Under the pieces are notes generated by a model. The model did not search any database, had not been told where the DNA came from, and was given only the letters and a program-made list of their open reading frames with translations. A DNA stretch of 64,000 nucleotides from Spirodela intermedia (lineage: Eukaryota; Streptophyta; Magnoliopsida; Alismatales; Araceae). The DNA is taken from assembly GCA_902729315.2 (NCBI GenBank), contig LR746272.1, positions 5,145,772-5,209,771 of the forward strand. Reading direction: 5' to 3'. A program made the position numbers and the translations under genes. The first letter of the stretch is position 1; the number at the start of each line of letters is the position of its first letter. Of the stretch, positions 39,491 through 52,319 are shown one piece after another.

Positions 39491-39919
39491 ATGGGGTCCC
39501 TGGCCGTCGACAGCTACCGTGAGGATGCCGAGGTCTACCGCGGCGACGCCGTCTGCAAGAAGAGGATGGCCGACCTCCTGAAGGAACTGGGCCTCCCACT
39601 GGGGCTTCTCCCCCTCGACGACCTCGAGGAACTCGGCTACAACGAGAGGGCCGGGTTCCTGTGGCTTGTTCAGAAGAAGAAGCGGGAGCACAACTTCAAG
39701 GCCATCAAGCAGCTCGTGTCGTATGCGACGGAGGTGACGGCGCTGGTGGAGCCCCGGAAGCTGAAGAAGATAACGGGGGTGAAGACGAGGGAGATGCTGC
39801 TGTGGCTGTCGGTGGTGGAGGTGTACATCGACGATCCCTCCTCCGGGAAGATCACATTCAAGACTGGAACTGGCCTGGCAGACAGCTTCCCCGTGTCCGC
39901 CTTCGAACTGGAAGCATAG
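39491..39919 (+). CDS. DUF538 family protein, copy 2
   Basis: Intact single exon of 142 aa with the same protein and, by eye, the same coding DNA as copies 1 and 3. From about 39258 to the ATG it differs from copy 3 at only two positions seen (near 39302 and 39340), but further upstream it resembles copy 1. Downstream, similarity to the other copies stops about 70 bases after the stop codon (near 39988), so this copy does not carry the Copia LTR that follows copies 1 and 3. Domain content is as for copy 1. Likely expressed under the same proximal promoter; function unknown. Confidence 0.95.
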   Translation: MGSLAVDSYREDAEVYRGDAVCKKRMADLLKELGLPLGLLPLDDLEELGYNERAGFLWLVQKKKREHNFKAIKQLVSYATEVTALVEPRKLKKITGVKTREMLLWLSVVEVYIDDPSSGKITFKTGTGLADSFPVSAFELEA

Positions 39920-39989
39920 AAAGGAAAACGAAAGGAATAAAATGTTATTAAAGGGTGCTCTAAAGATTGTTGTACAATCACCATTTTTT

Positions 39990-40905
39990 TTACGCATATG
40001 TCAAGAAGATGGAGGGAGATATTAGGACAAAAGTATAATGTTGAGATATGGAGATATGGCTTATTTCTTAGCAGGGCTTACTGAAGCGCCTTGTTCACGG
40101 TTTGCTGGGCAGTGCAGTGGTCCGACAATGCAGTAGTGGGAGGCTCCTAACCTAAAATTCCTTTTATACATTTTAAAGGGGGTGGGTATTTCTTTCACTT
40201 TTTCGTTAGAAGAGAGGAACATAAAAACCAATTGTTTGGATTCCGATTCAGGGTGTTTAAATAAGACCTAGGTTCTTATGTTTTTCTTTTTTAGGTCATG
40301 CCTCTGTTCTTAGTGATTTTTGCCACCTCCGCCCTCAAAAGGCAAGATCCGACTATCTCCGCTTTAAATTATAACAAAAGAGATAAGCTGGAGTATGGCT
40401 GTTTTCACAAGTATCTAAATTAGGTGCTTGACTGTTATTGGAAGAACGTTGAAAGAAATAAAAGCTTGGCTATTCTTGGAATAACAACAGAGGAAATCGA
40501 CGGTTTATTGGATCTCTGAGGTCAAATTATAAAGAGGAAAAGAGGTTGGATCTCAAAAGTCAGGTTGGCTAGATATCAGGAATCAAGTGATTCATATTAT
40601 TCAGACCAGAAGTTATTTATCATTTTCAAATCAATTTGTTTCTTGCTACAGTTTGTGTCACATATATCTCTCCAAATCTTCAACAAATGTATAAGCATCA
40701 GAAGGAGGGAGGGAGATAGGGAAAGAGAGAGAGAGAAGAGAGGGGGAGAGAGAGCACTCAAAGTGTAGGGGTAAAACGCGGTGCGTTTTTCCTTGTGTTC
40801 TAGTTTCCTTCACATTCAACGACTGTTAATAGCTGGCTAAACAATTTCAGTTGTATTCTCTTGGAGCGCAAAATGAGGTGTTGATCAATTAGTGTAAGGG
40901 AAACT
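39990..40905. other. Spacer between DUF538 copies 2 and 3, no gene seen
   Basis: Only short frames. A GA-rich patch lies near 40715-40755. No recognised transposon motif. Confidence 0.5.
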
Positions 40906-40909
40906 GTTT

Positions 40910-42330
40910 ATAGTGGAACGATGGAGAATTCATCGAACACTAAGTTTGGGTGGACGTAGGGCAAGAAGCAGACCTACATGAAAGTCATCCTACTTTGAAA
41001 CATACCGTACCGCTCGGTCCGTTTGCTGGGATTTGTTCAATCATTCAGGGAGTGACTGGAGTTTTTCTGATGTCAATGTCACATGATTAAGCGAACCAGA
41101 GAGAGCGGGCAAGATTGGGCCGGAATTTCTCGCGCCTATATATAACTGGCGGATCTGACGCTGATGGGCTCAATCTTCAGCACATCACTCTCTGGTTTTC
41201 CAATTCGATTCAACTTTCCTATGTAAGAACTATAGACTATGTTACATAGTCATACAATATTTGTCATCTTGTATAAATCGCAGTCACTTTTCTACTCTAG
41301 GGACGATTACCGAACCTAAAATGACATATTCTGCAGCAACAGATGGCTTCTGATATGCCACTAGTTTCAAGTCCACGGTCGTCTGCCATTTGATTTAAGC
41401 AGAGAGATTGGTACTTATTTTGCCATGTCAGATCCGGGCCGTGGCTCTGCAAATTGAGTCAGTCAGCCCAGCACGGTACTTTCTCGGCCGTATATCTTTG
41501 GTGGCCGACTAAACTCCGTAGGCCGTAGATTTGTGCAGTCGCCGCCGTGGATGTCAGCGTTCGATTTTTCGCCATCGGCCATAGGGTAATTCGTCATCTA
41601 CATCGGTTCAATGGATTCAGGATTAGGAAACGACGCCCGGTTCCGAAAGAAGCTATTCATGGTCGTGATGGACTGAAGTCAATGCACAAAGGAATGTGGA
41701 AGCGAATAAAAGTGGCTGTGTAGTCGTCTTCTTCGTACGCGGACGGAATGAATAAAATGTCAAACTGTTGAAATTAGATGTGCTTCAATGGAAAACCGCG
41801 CATTCGTAGAATCCAGCTAAAACCATCGGCGATGACCGACCCACGGACTGGTGTGGATCGAAGTCAAATTCCGGCGTTGATTATACCGTGGAGGGCGTGA
41901 CTCCTTAGAAACATGGATATGAATCTTCGACGACCACCACATTCTCCTCCGTGGTAACGTTAGACGAGTGAGTCGCCTGAGGTCTCTACCTCCATGTTAA
42001 CAACCTAGCAGCTACACCGAGAGTTCCTCTCTCGGCGTCAGAGAATGGCAGCCGGCGACGTCGGACGTCGGACTTCCCGGGGGCGCTCTGTTGTGAGGCC
42101 GGGGGTCTTTGTTGAACGATTACAGGTGGAAAAGGGCGACCATTTCTCTTCTGGCAGAAGCCTGTCACTATCATGGCCGGTCAAACTCATTGTGCGATCA
42201 AAACAAGAATAAAGGAGGGGGCGAGGGGAGGGGCGCTTCTTCCGATTTCTTACACATTTCGAAAAGAAGACCAGAAGATACCTCAAAATCAGGGAGACAG
42301 ACCGAGAGCAAAATGAGTCCCTATACTTCC
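40910..42330 (+). repeat. Duplicated upstream block of DUF538 copy 3 (paired with 56140-57590)
   Basis: Aligns collinearly with 56140-57590 upstream of copy 4: shared landmarks include GGATCTGACGCT or CGATCTGACGCT, TAGGGTAATTCGTCATCTAC (41582 and 56862) and the GTTAACAACCTAG or GTTAACGACCTAG box. Copies 1 and 2 share only the most proximal part. This shows that copies 3 and 4 derive from one larger duplication. Confidence 0.8.
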
Positions 42331-42428
42331 CACATAATCTAGCCTTTGCTGACCGCCTCAACTTCGCGGCTTCTTCCCTCCCTGTCGCCAACCAATTTCA
42401 CCAGCCTCCGCCCTACACACGGCCTCAC

Positions 42429-42437
42429 TATATAAAT
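42429..42437 (+). promoter_or_regulatory. TATA box of DUF538 copy 3
   Basis: TATATAAAT in the conserved proximal block, about 140 bases before the ATG. Confidence 0.75.
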
Positions 42438-42573
42438 GACTTCCGGCTTCATCTTTCACAGCACCAATCGAACCGTAGCGCCTCCCTTTCTTGGCTCCCT
42501 TGTTCTCTTGATCCATAGGCTGCTTACTCTTCTTCCTCTTTCTTCTCGCCGAAGCTTTTCTTAGTTCACTAGA

Positions 42574-43002
42574 ATGGGGTCCCTGGCCGTCGACAGCTAC
42601 CGTGAGGATGCCGAGGTCTACCGCGGCGACGCCGTCTGCAAGAAGAGGATGGCCGACCTCCTGAAGGAACTGGGCCTCCCACTGGGGCTTCTCCCCCTCG
42701 ACGACCTCGAGGAACTCGGCTACAACGAGAGGGCCGGGTTCCTGTGGCTTGTTCAGAAGAAGAAGCGGGAGCACAACTTCAAGGCCATCAAGCAGCTCGT
42801 GTCGTATGCGACGGAGGTGACGGCGCTGGTGGAGCCCCGGAAGCTGAAGAAGATAACGGGGGTGAAGACGAGGGAGATGCTGCTGTGGCTGTCGGTGGTG
42901 GAGGTGTACATCGACGATCCCTCCTCCGGGAAGATCACATTCAAGACTGGAACTGGCCTGGCAGACAGCTTCCCCGTGTCCGCCTTCGAACTGGAAGCAT
43001 AG
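42574..43002 (+). CDS. DUF538 family protein, copy 3
   Basis: Intact single exon of 142 aa; coding DNA looks identical by eye to copies 1 and 2. The proximal leader matches copy 2 and the 3' flank matches copy 1 for about 920 bases, so this copy is a mosaic of the other two. Its distal upstream block is instead shared with the broken copy 4. Protein features are as for copy 1. A poly(A) signal AATAAA follows the stop by about 17 bases. Confidence 0.95.
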   Translation: MGSLAVDSYREDAEVYRGDAVCKKRMADLLKELGLPLGLLPLDDLEELGYNERAGFLWLVQKKKREHNFKAIKQLVSYATEVTALVEPRKLKKITGVKTREMLLWLSVVEVYIDDPSSGKITFKTGTGLADSFPVSAFELEA

Positions 43003-43354
43003 AAAGGAAAACGAAAGGAATAAAATGTTATTAAAGGGTGCTCTAAAGATTGTTGTACAATCACCATTTTTTTCTTACGTATAAGTTCAGATGTATTTCG
43101 ATAAGGCAAGAAGTGGAAGAGATATATCACCATAAAAGCATGGATAAGCAATGGAAGAAGGGAAGGCGAGAGGGTGTGATACAAATAATGAGTGAGTGAG
43201 AGAGAAAGAGAGATATGTAAGCGAGACTTGGTCAACCCTTTCTTTTAGGAGAGGTCCATCCGGAGCTCATCCCACCTTTAAGACATCGTTTAGGACTGGT
43301 TTCAAGTACGAAACCAGTCCAACCCTTTTTTTAATATGGGTATTCAAAGAGGGT

Positions 43355-43430
<76 letters not shown>

Positions 43431-43925
43431 TACGGGCAGGGGAAACCCTTCATCTCTAGTAGCTGAAAACATGATTCTAGCTTCTCCTCCTCTCTCATCT
43501 TGTGGCTGGTATCCATGCTTCATTAACTCCATATAGTCCTATATCTTGTTCCTTACTTGACTTTGGATATTACTCCTTTTGTTTAGTGGTTGTGAGGTGT
43601 TCTTATCCTCTTTAGATCACATTAAACTCATGTTGCCTGATTAGAACACATTAGACTTCTCCCTATCATTTATTATATAGTGGACATTCTATCCTCATGA
43701 TCCTTTACTTCCACTGCTATATCAGGCTATTATGAGGCATATTAAGCCATAAATCTAGTCACATTTTCCAACAAAATAAGCCATTATGGTATCATGGCAT
43801 TGTTGGGTTTTTGACAAACATTAGGTTTTTTATATTCAGCATTTAAATAAACATGAGATGTGCACTAAGTTTGATATTGAGAAGTTTGGCTGAAGTATCA
43901 ACATTCAAATATGATAGGTTAGGAT
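43003..43925 (+). repeat. Near-exact duplicate of 27859-28781, including a truncated Copia LTR
   Basis: I see one mismatch (G at 28078 against C at 43222) over about 920 bases, and the (GA)n tracts (28216-28283, 43360-43427) look equal in length. The match covers the Copia 5' LTR, the primer-binding-like site and the first bases of Gag, then stops abruptly at 43925 where gypsy integrase sequence begins. Confidence 0.9.
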
Positions 43926-46378
43926 GAGATGTATGGAAGTTTTGATGTATGGAGAATAGATTTCATGGGTTCCTTCTCATCTGCTGAAAAATATAAATAT
44001 ATTTTGCTTGCTGTTAATTATGTGTCTAAGTGGGTAGAAGATATTCCTACTAGAATGAGCAATTTCATCATGATGAAATTGTGTAGAAAAATAATTTTCG
44101 AGATTTGGATGTCCTAATGTGATTATTAGTAATGGAGGAACATATTTTACAAATAAACATTTCAAGGAACTCTTGAAAAAGAATGAAATACATCATAGAG
44201 TAGCCACTCTATATCAGCCCCAAACAAATGAGCAAGTTGAAGTAACAAATAGGGATATTCAGAGAATTTTGAGAAAAATAGTTAGACAAAATAGGAAGGA
44301 TTGACCTACGAAATTACAAGATACATTATGGGGTTATAGAATAACTTATAAAAATCCTATAGGTATGTACTCATTTCGTCTCATTTTTGGAAAGCCACAT
44401 CATCTTCTAGTGGAAATAGAGCATAAAGTATTATGGGCTATAAAAAATTTATATATGGATGAAAAATCAATTGGTGGGCATAAATTTTTCAGCTACATAA
44501 ACTAGAGGAGTTGAGAAATGAAGCTTATGAAAATCATAGAATATATAAAGAAAAAACTAAAAATTTTCATGATAAATATATTAGCAGAAAGGAAATTTGA
44601 TGTTGGACAAAAAGTATAGTTATATGATTCTAGGCTGAAATTATTCTCAAAAAAATTAAAATCAAAATAGACAAGACCTTACATGGTGGAAGAGACATGA
44701 TCATGGGGCTGTAATGATCAAAGGTCCTAAAAGTGATAATAACTTTAAGGTAAATGGACAACAGCTTAAATAGTACATAGAACATGAATGCCATGAGGAA
44801 AAAGAAATTTTATTATTAAAAGAAATTCAAGAGTAAGATTAATGTGTCCAGCTGGAGACATTAAATTCAACACTACATGGGACAAGACAACCCATGGTTT
44901 TTATTTCATTCTATTTGTTTTTTTCTGTTATTCTTAGAATTTTGTAGTACTTATTATTACATTTTATTTTTTTTTGAAAAAGTGCAAGAGGAGGAGTGAA
45001 AGATGAAGTGAAAAATTAAAAACAAGGTTGAGGTGATGTCTTTCTGAGCTTTATCCTTTATGACAACATTTTTAATACTTAACTTTGCATAAATGTATAC
45101 TTCACTTGAAAATTATATTTTTTGTATATTCTATTCTAATTTTTCTATATCATTGAGGACAATGTCATTTTTAAGTTGGGGGGTGAATTATTAAGTCATA
45201 ATTTATTCTGTAGGAAGAGTAAGAACATGTGTTTGCATTTGTTTTCATGCTCACTTGAAAAAGTAACTAAAAAATTTAGAAAAACTATAGCATCTATTTT
45301 TTGGTTTTCTATCAGAAACAACAGAAAATAAGTTATAGATTGTCAAAAATAGTAGAGAAGAAACAGTTTGAAACTTGAAATTCTAGAGACTCTTTTTTGA
45401 CATTTCAATCTTCTAGTCATACATTACTGAAATTCAAAATTACAGCCACAAAGAGGATAGTTTTTTACAAATTCATTGTTGTTTAAAACACAATTGAAAA
45501 CAAAAAATAAAATTGTCAAAATTATCTAATTTACAAATTTCTTATATCATATTACATGCACAAACATTAAATTAATTAGATTAATTGATATCAAAAGATA
45601 CTAGGAAGAATATTATTGAGTTAAAAGAATGATTTGGTAGTGTGAAATGTTGAAATATTCTTTGGATACATGATAGATAACATAGATTTGATTTTACAGA
45701 TTTTCACTTCATGACCTTGATGGTTAGTATTTACTTGATGTGAAAATTTGATTGATCATTTGAGTTTAATGAAGATCTTTATATCCTAATCTATAAGACT
45801 TGTGAGGAGAAATCATTTATTTTGAAAAAAAAAAAGTAATGTGAAAAATCTAGAAATGAAGAGTACACATAGGAAAATACTTGTTGTAGAATAAGTGGAT
45901 AAAGTGAAAGCCCTGAAAATAAAAAGTACATATGGAGGGTGTGAGACATCATTCTTGTTGTCAAAATTTGTCTACAAGAAAAGATACTTATCTACTATAG
46001 AATATATATATATATATATATATAATATAAACTTAAAAAACCAAGCCATGGAAAAAGGAAAATATAGGATCAACATTATTCTTAGATGAGTATTGATAAT
46101 TGAAACATCTTGTGAATTATATCTATGAGTGAAGAAGTGATGAAAATGTGAATAGAAGAAGTGAAGTATAGATTATTATTCTAAGGAAGTGATGTCAAGC
46201 CATTTAACTACTTGACATCATTCTTACATACTTCATATAAGAATCTAAAGTGTTTAAAGCTGCATCATTTCTAATTATATTTTTTTTATGTATTGAAATA
46301 TAACATCTTGAGATTTGTGAATATTTATTCTTGTAATTTTGTTTGCTAAGGGACTAGCAATGATTTAAGTTTGGGGCG
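43926..46378 (+). mobile_element. 5'-truncated Ty3/gypsy element (Athila/Tat-like internal region)
   Basis: Begins directly in the integrase core at the duplication breakpoint, continues through about 1.5 kb of AT-rich non-coding DNA and reaches a polypurine-like TTTGGGGCG next to the LTR at 46379. Gag, protease and RT are missing. (TA)n lies at about 45999-46024. Confidence 0.8.
43930..44610 (+). pseudogene. Gypsy integrase remnant
   Basis: Blocks in order: FDVWRIDFMGSF (first catalytic Asp), KYILLAVNYVSKWVEDIPTR, then, after a frameshift, VIISNGGTYFTNKHFKELLK, HHRVATLYQPQTNEQVEVTN, NRKD-stop and FGKPHHLLVEIEHKVLWAIK. The second catalytic Asp of ISDGG is Asn here (ISNGG). Stops and a frameshift make it dead. 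The HKA and HLPVE-type context places it near Athila/Tat elements. Confidence 0.88.
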
Positions 46379-48028
46379 TGATAAGTTTTCATTATCATGA
46401 GTTAATAATTAATAAATAATATAGTTTTATCATTAACTCATGATAAATAGATTTATATTTCTATTAAATTATAAAAATTAATTTTTAGTTGATTAATATA
46501 AATTTTTAGCTAATTATGTAATTTAATATGAATTTATATGATTTTTTAATCCTATTTTGAGATAAATAAAGAAAAAGAAAAAAAAAAGGGGGGGGGGGCT
46601 GCCAACTAGTCAGGACCGCAAGCGGGGCAAAAGCGCATTCAAGGGGAGCCGCAAGTAGGCTTGAACAGCTATGACCGATGGGTGCACATGTGTGCCATTC
46701 CCCTTTCACGTCACCAAGGTAAAGAGTGGTCGTACACACAGGAGAAAGGGACTCATTATTTGAAAATGTGATATTACTATATATTTGCTCAAAACTTTGA
46801 CGTACAACTTATATGGGACTAAACTCATTTATTTGAATACATAAAATACCCCTTAGTTATAATAGAGATATACTATAATGATGTTACTTTATAAGAGTAT
46901 TAGAGTATTTATTTTAAACTCTCTCTTGTAGGTGGACAATTAGTATAGGTTTGAATCTTACTAGAGCCAAAAACTTGTATTTTTATCTGCTTAAATCGTG
47001 ACTTTCCTATAGATCGCCAATGAAGGATTAAGTCGACAGAATCACTTGATCATCAGCAAAAATCTAGTTGACACAATTCATAGAGCATTATTACTAAAAT
47101 TATTGAATGACTCGTGATAAAAAGATCATGAATTCATCAAGTAAAATATCTTTGATTGATCAACGAACAAGTCATTATTGTGAAGAGGATGATTTGCTAG
47201 GAGATGAGTTACCACCTCTTGAGAATATACCAAATACAATGAAGAGCTTCCTCTTACTACGTGGACCTGAGGATGAAGCTTCCTAACATGCGCCCCACCT
47301 CTATCTAGCTCCTCTCCACTGGGTGACAACCATTAGAGAGCCACAAAGTTACCATTTTTCTACTCCACCAATTGATAGCTGCTAGAGACGATTCGACGAC
47401 TCATTTCATTGATCTTTAGACTTCACAAGAAAATCTAGAGATTATAAGAAGAAGATCTATATGACAATCCTCCTAAATGCTCAAGATTCCAATGCATCAC
47501 TGACACATCACCACCGTAATGCTGGAATTTTATTTTCCTACTTTCAAGTTAATTTTCTCTTCATTTAGTGATAATTTGTGTGATTTAAATTTACTAGACT
47601 ATTCTTCATTAAATTACAATTCTTTCGACTTTTATAGATCTTAATTTGATCAATTAAATCATTTGTAATTACTTACATCATCAGATGGAACTCTGTTTCT
47701 ACCTGATTCACATTCCTCAAATGATGACATCATCTTGACATTTGCACCCTTCTTTCCTTTTTTGTGAATTTTAAATATATTTCATTTACATTTCTTATCT
47801 AAAATTCATAAAAAATCGTATTCTTTGAGAATAATTCTGAAAAATTACTCGATATTATATTACATTGCTATGATTGACTTGAAAATTTTCCACTTTTTTT
47901 GGAAACTTTATTCAATTATAATTAATATATTTGTTCAAAACTACTTCTAAATATTTAAAATTTGATATTTTCTAATTTTATAAATTTTAAATTTAAATGA
48001 TTTAATATACAATGACTAAGTCACATCA
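46379..48028 (+). repeat. 3' LTR of the gypsy element, copy 4
   Basis: 1650 bp, TGATAAG to CACATCA, directly after a polypurine tract. This position links the dispersed solo LTRs to the integrase at 43930 and identifies their family. Confidence 0.85.
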
Positions 48029-49493
48029 CCCACCAGTAGTCGAGCTTGCAAGCAGGTTAGAAAAGCAATCAAAGTGATGCTGTGAGTAAGGGCTTGATCA
48101 GCTATGGACTGATGGGGGCACATGTATGTCACTCTTCTTCCACGTCACTGTTGGCTAGCTAGTTGTGGGGCAAAGATTGTTCATACACACACAAGAAAGG
48201 GACTCATTGATTCTTAAATCTCGCATTACCATATATTGGTCTCAACAATTAGCGTTTAACCGATGTTGGACTAAACCAACAGTCACATCTCCTTAGAATG
48301 ATTTTGAAGATTTTAATACCTAAAATACCTCTTGTTTATTAAGAGGTAAGCTGATGATGTCACTTTATAAGGATATTTGCATACTTATTTCACTCTCTCT
48401 CATGCAGGCGGGTGACTGGTGAGGATTTGAATCCTACTAGTAAAGGATTAAGCTACTAGAATCACTCAATCATTAGCAAAAGTCTAGTCAATGCAATTCA
48501 CAAACATCATTACTAAAATTACTAAATAATTCATGGTAAAAATATCACAAATCTATTGAGTAAATCATCTTCAATTGATCGAAAAAAAAGCCATCGTCAA
48601 GAAGAGGACGATCTGTCGAGAGACAAGTCACTATCTCTTGAGAGTGTACCGGATGTGATGAAGAGCTTCCTCTTACTGTGTAGATCTGAGGATAAAGTTC
48701 CTTAACACACACTCCACTTCCATCTAGCTCCTCTTCATTAGATAATAATTGTCGGAGAGTCCCAAAGTCACCATTTTTTCACTTTGTTAGGTGATAGCTA
48801 CCAGAGATGATTTGAAGACCCATTTTATTGATTCTAAAATTCACAAGAAGATCTAAAGATTACCTATGTCGTCCTTGTCTAAAAAGAGCCTTCAAGGCCA
48901 TGGACAGTGCACAATAATCCTCTCGAATGCTCAAGATTTTAGTGCATCATTGATGCATCACTACCACGATGTCAAAATTTTACTTTTCTTACTTTCAACT
49001 TAATTTTCACTTCATTTAAAGATAATTTATGTGATTTAAATTTTCTAAATTACTATTCATTCAATTATGATTGTTTTGACTTTTACAAATCTTAATTTGA
49101 CCAATTAAATTGTTTATAATTATTTATGTAAGAATCACTAGGCAAAACATTATTTCTGCCGAATTTGCACTCATCAAGTGTTTACATCATCTTGATGTCT
49201 GCACTTTTATTTCCTTTTTTTCACACATTTTAAAAAGATTTTATTTTTATTTCTTAGTCTAAATTCATAAAAAATTATATTATTTGAGAATTATTTTAAA
49301 ATATTACCTGATATTATATTACATCCCTATGATCAACTTAGAAAAATTTTACTATTTTTGAAACTTTTATTAAATTATAATTGATATATTTACTCAAAAA
49401 TACTTCTAAATATTTACTTAATTTTTTTACTATTTTTGAAACTCATGAATTTTAAATTTATGTGATTTACTATATAATGACTAAGTCACATTA
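48029..49493 (+). repeat. Gypsy LTR copy 5, 5'-truncated, head-to-tail with copy 4
   Basis: Starts abruptly at the segment equivalent to about base 240 of a full LTR (AGTAGTCGAGCTTGCAAG) and ends GTCACATTA. It is immediately adjacent to copy 4 in the same orientation. Confidence 0.8.
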
Positions 49494-49860
49494 AATATTT
49501 TATTAATATTTAATAGATATAATAAAATAGAAGGATGAGGTGAGAAGAATAAAGAAATGCAAGGGAAAAATGAAGGAGGAAAAGAGAGAGAGAAGAGAGA
49601 GCTCTCATGAAGGATGAAAGAAGAGATATTTCACGAAAGAGAGAGAAAGAGAGAAGAGGAAACCTCACATGAGATGGAGAGAGAGAGAAGGAGATAGAGG
49701 GAGATTGATTGAGAGAGAGAAAGAGAAAGAGATTGATCAAGAGAGAGGAAGAGAAAGGGAGAGATCTCATGAGAGATGGAGACAGAAGAAGAGGTCTCAT
49801 GAGAAAGGGAGAGAGAGAAATAAGATGATAATAAATGAAGAGAGAAATATGGTCAACCTA
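49494..49860. repeat. Purine-rich repeat, related to 54116-54340
   Basis: GA-rich DNA with repeated palindromes such as TCTCATGAGA and with the entry block AATAAAATAGAAGGATGAGG. The same entry and pattern recur at 54116-54340, so this is a dispersed repeat and not only a microsatellite. Confidence 0.7.
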
Positions 49861-50415
49861 TTTTCACGGTGACCATTATTCTCAAATGAATGTGTGCTTC
49901 AGAATTCACACACATGACATGAGGTCAACCATGAATGTCTTTATATTTATTTTAATCGTTGAATGCTTATTAATCAACCTTTAATCTTAATGATTTTACA
50001 TTCATAAATTAAAAAATACTCATTATTCACATAACACTAGGAACATGAATACATTGAGATTCAACTATGAAAATTAATAGAAAATAAGTTAAAAATGATC
50101 TTAACTTGATCTCATATGAGTTTTGTAAGATTCAAAAGAAAAGCTAAGATCATTCTTCAAGTTTTAAATTAGTTCTACTCATTTCAATCAAAAAATGCAT
50201 GAAACAAAAATGACTTGCTGTAAAATGTAAATAAATAACAAAAGTAAGTAAATAAATACTGAAAGTAGGAAATAAATCATTGCCTAAGTTTAGTCTACAT
50301 CTTAGGCAACTGGAAACACTGATGTGGAGGCTTAGTTTTGTTCAAAAGTTGCACCATGCTGAAAGTCGCAAAAGAATCATCCAAAAGTATTAGGTCGCTT
50401 GCTAGAAAGATCCAC

Positions 50416-52319
50416 TGATGTCTTCATTATCATGAGTTAATAATTAATAAATAATATACTTTTAGCATTAACTCATGATAAATTATAAAAATTAGTTTTA
50501 AATTGATTAATGTGATTTTTGGCTAATTATGTGATTTTATATAAATTTCTATGATTTTTATAATCCTATTTTTGAGATAAATAAAGAAAAAGAAAAGAAA
50601 ATAAAAAGATAAAAAAAGGGGGAGACCCAGCAGCCAATCGAGCCTACAAGTAGGTTAGAAGCACAATTGGGGTGGAACCGCAAGCAAGGGCTTGAGTGGC
50701 TATGGACTAGGGGGCACGTGTTTGCCACTCCCCTTCCATATCACTAATAACCAACAAGGCGTGGGGCAAGGAGTGGTCATACAAGCAAGAAAAAGACTCA
50801 TTGATTCCTAAATCTTGTGTTACGATATATGCATCTCCACATTCAGCATATAACCGATGTTAGACTAAACTGACATTCACACCTTCCCTGAAATGTTTCA
50901 AATATTTTAATATTAAAAATACCTCTTATTTATAACAATGAGATATCATGATGACATCATTGAAGAAGGGTATTCAAGAACTTATTCCTTTTCTCTCATG
51001 TAAGTGGGCGACCGACGTAGGTTCAAATCCTTTCAAAGCTAAAACTCATTTCTTTTATCTCATTAAATTGTAATTTTCTTACAAATCACTGGTGAAAGAT
51101 TAAGCTGCAAAAATCTCTTGATCATCTATGAAAATCTCATAAACACAATTTGCAGAGCATTGTTACTAAAATTGGTGAATGATTTGCGATAAAAAGATCT
51201 TGAATCAATCGAGTAAATTATCTCTAATTGATCAATGAATAAGTTGTTATCGGGAAGAGGATGATCTGTTAAGAGACAAGTCGTCACCTCCTAAGAACAT
51301 ACTAGATGCGATGAAGAGCCTCCTCTTATTGTGCGGACTTGAGGATGAAGCTCCCTAACATGCATCTTACTTCCATCTAGTTCCTCTCTATCAAGTGACA
51401 ACCATTAGAGAGCTGCAAAGTTGTTGTCTTTCTACTCTACCGAGTGATAGTTGCTAGAGATGATTCGACAACCTATTTCATTGATCTCTAGACTTCGCAA
51501 GAAGATCTAGAGATTGCCCACATTGACCTTATCCAAGGAGAGCTTTCAAGGTTGTAGACACTGCACAATAATCTTCCTAAACACTTAAGATTCTAGTGCA
51601 TCGTCAATGCATCATTGTCATAACGTCAGAACTCTTTTACTATTTTTTAACTAGTTTAACTTCCACCATCATTTTTTAGACTTTGAAAGAAGATCTAACA
51701 AATGCCCAAGTCATCCATGTCTAAGAAGAGCCTTTGAGACTATAGACATTATTCAATAACCCTCACGAAGACATAGAATTTTGGTGATTGCTATTGCGAG
51801 GCTAGAACTCTGCCTTTTTTACTTTTAACTTAATTTTTACTTCATTTACTGATAATTTATGTGATTTAAGTTTACCAAATTATTCTCCATTCAATTATAA
51901 TTCTTGTGGTTTTTATAAATCTTTATTTGACTAATTAAATTGTTTATAATTACTTATGTGAGAATCATCAAATAGAATTTTATTTTCGTCCAATTCACAT
52001 TCGTTGGACACTAATGTCATCATGATGTTTGCACCCCTTATTTTATTTTTTCATAAATTTTAAATATATTTTATTTTTATTTCTTAGTCTAAAATTTATA
52101 GAAAATCCTATTCTTTGAAGAAAATTCTGAAATAGTATTTGATATTATATTTACATTCTTGTGATCAACCTGAAAAGTTTTCACTATTTTTGGAACTTTT
52201 ATTGAATTATAATTGATATATTTAATTAGAAGTACTTCTAAATATTTGAAAATTAGTATTTTCTAGTTTTATAAATTTTAAATTTATATAATTTATTATA
52301 CAATGACTAAGTTACATCA
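50416..52319 (+). mobile_element. Solo LTR of Ty3/gypsy family, copy 6, with exact TSD
   Basis: 1904 bp flanked by TCCAC on both sides (50411-50415 and 52320-52324). It is longer than its relatives because of an internal duplication: the AAGATCTAG segment near 51500 recurs near 51690. It ends GTTACATCA. Confidence 0.92.

Noticed and set aside
49510-49800. 96-codon Leu/Ser-rich minus-strand frame
   Set aside because: Translation of the antisense of a purine-rich repeat.
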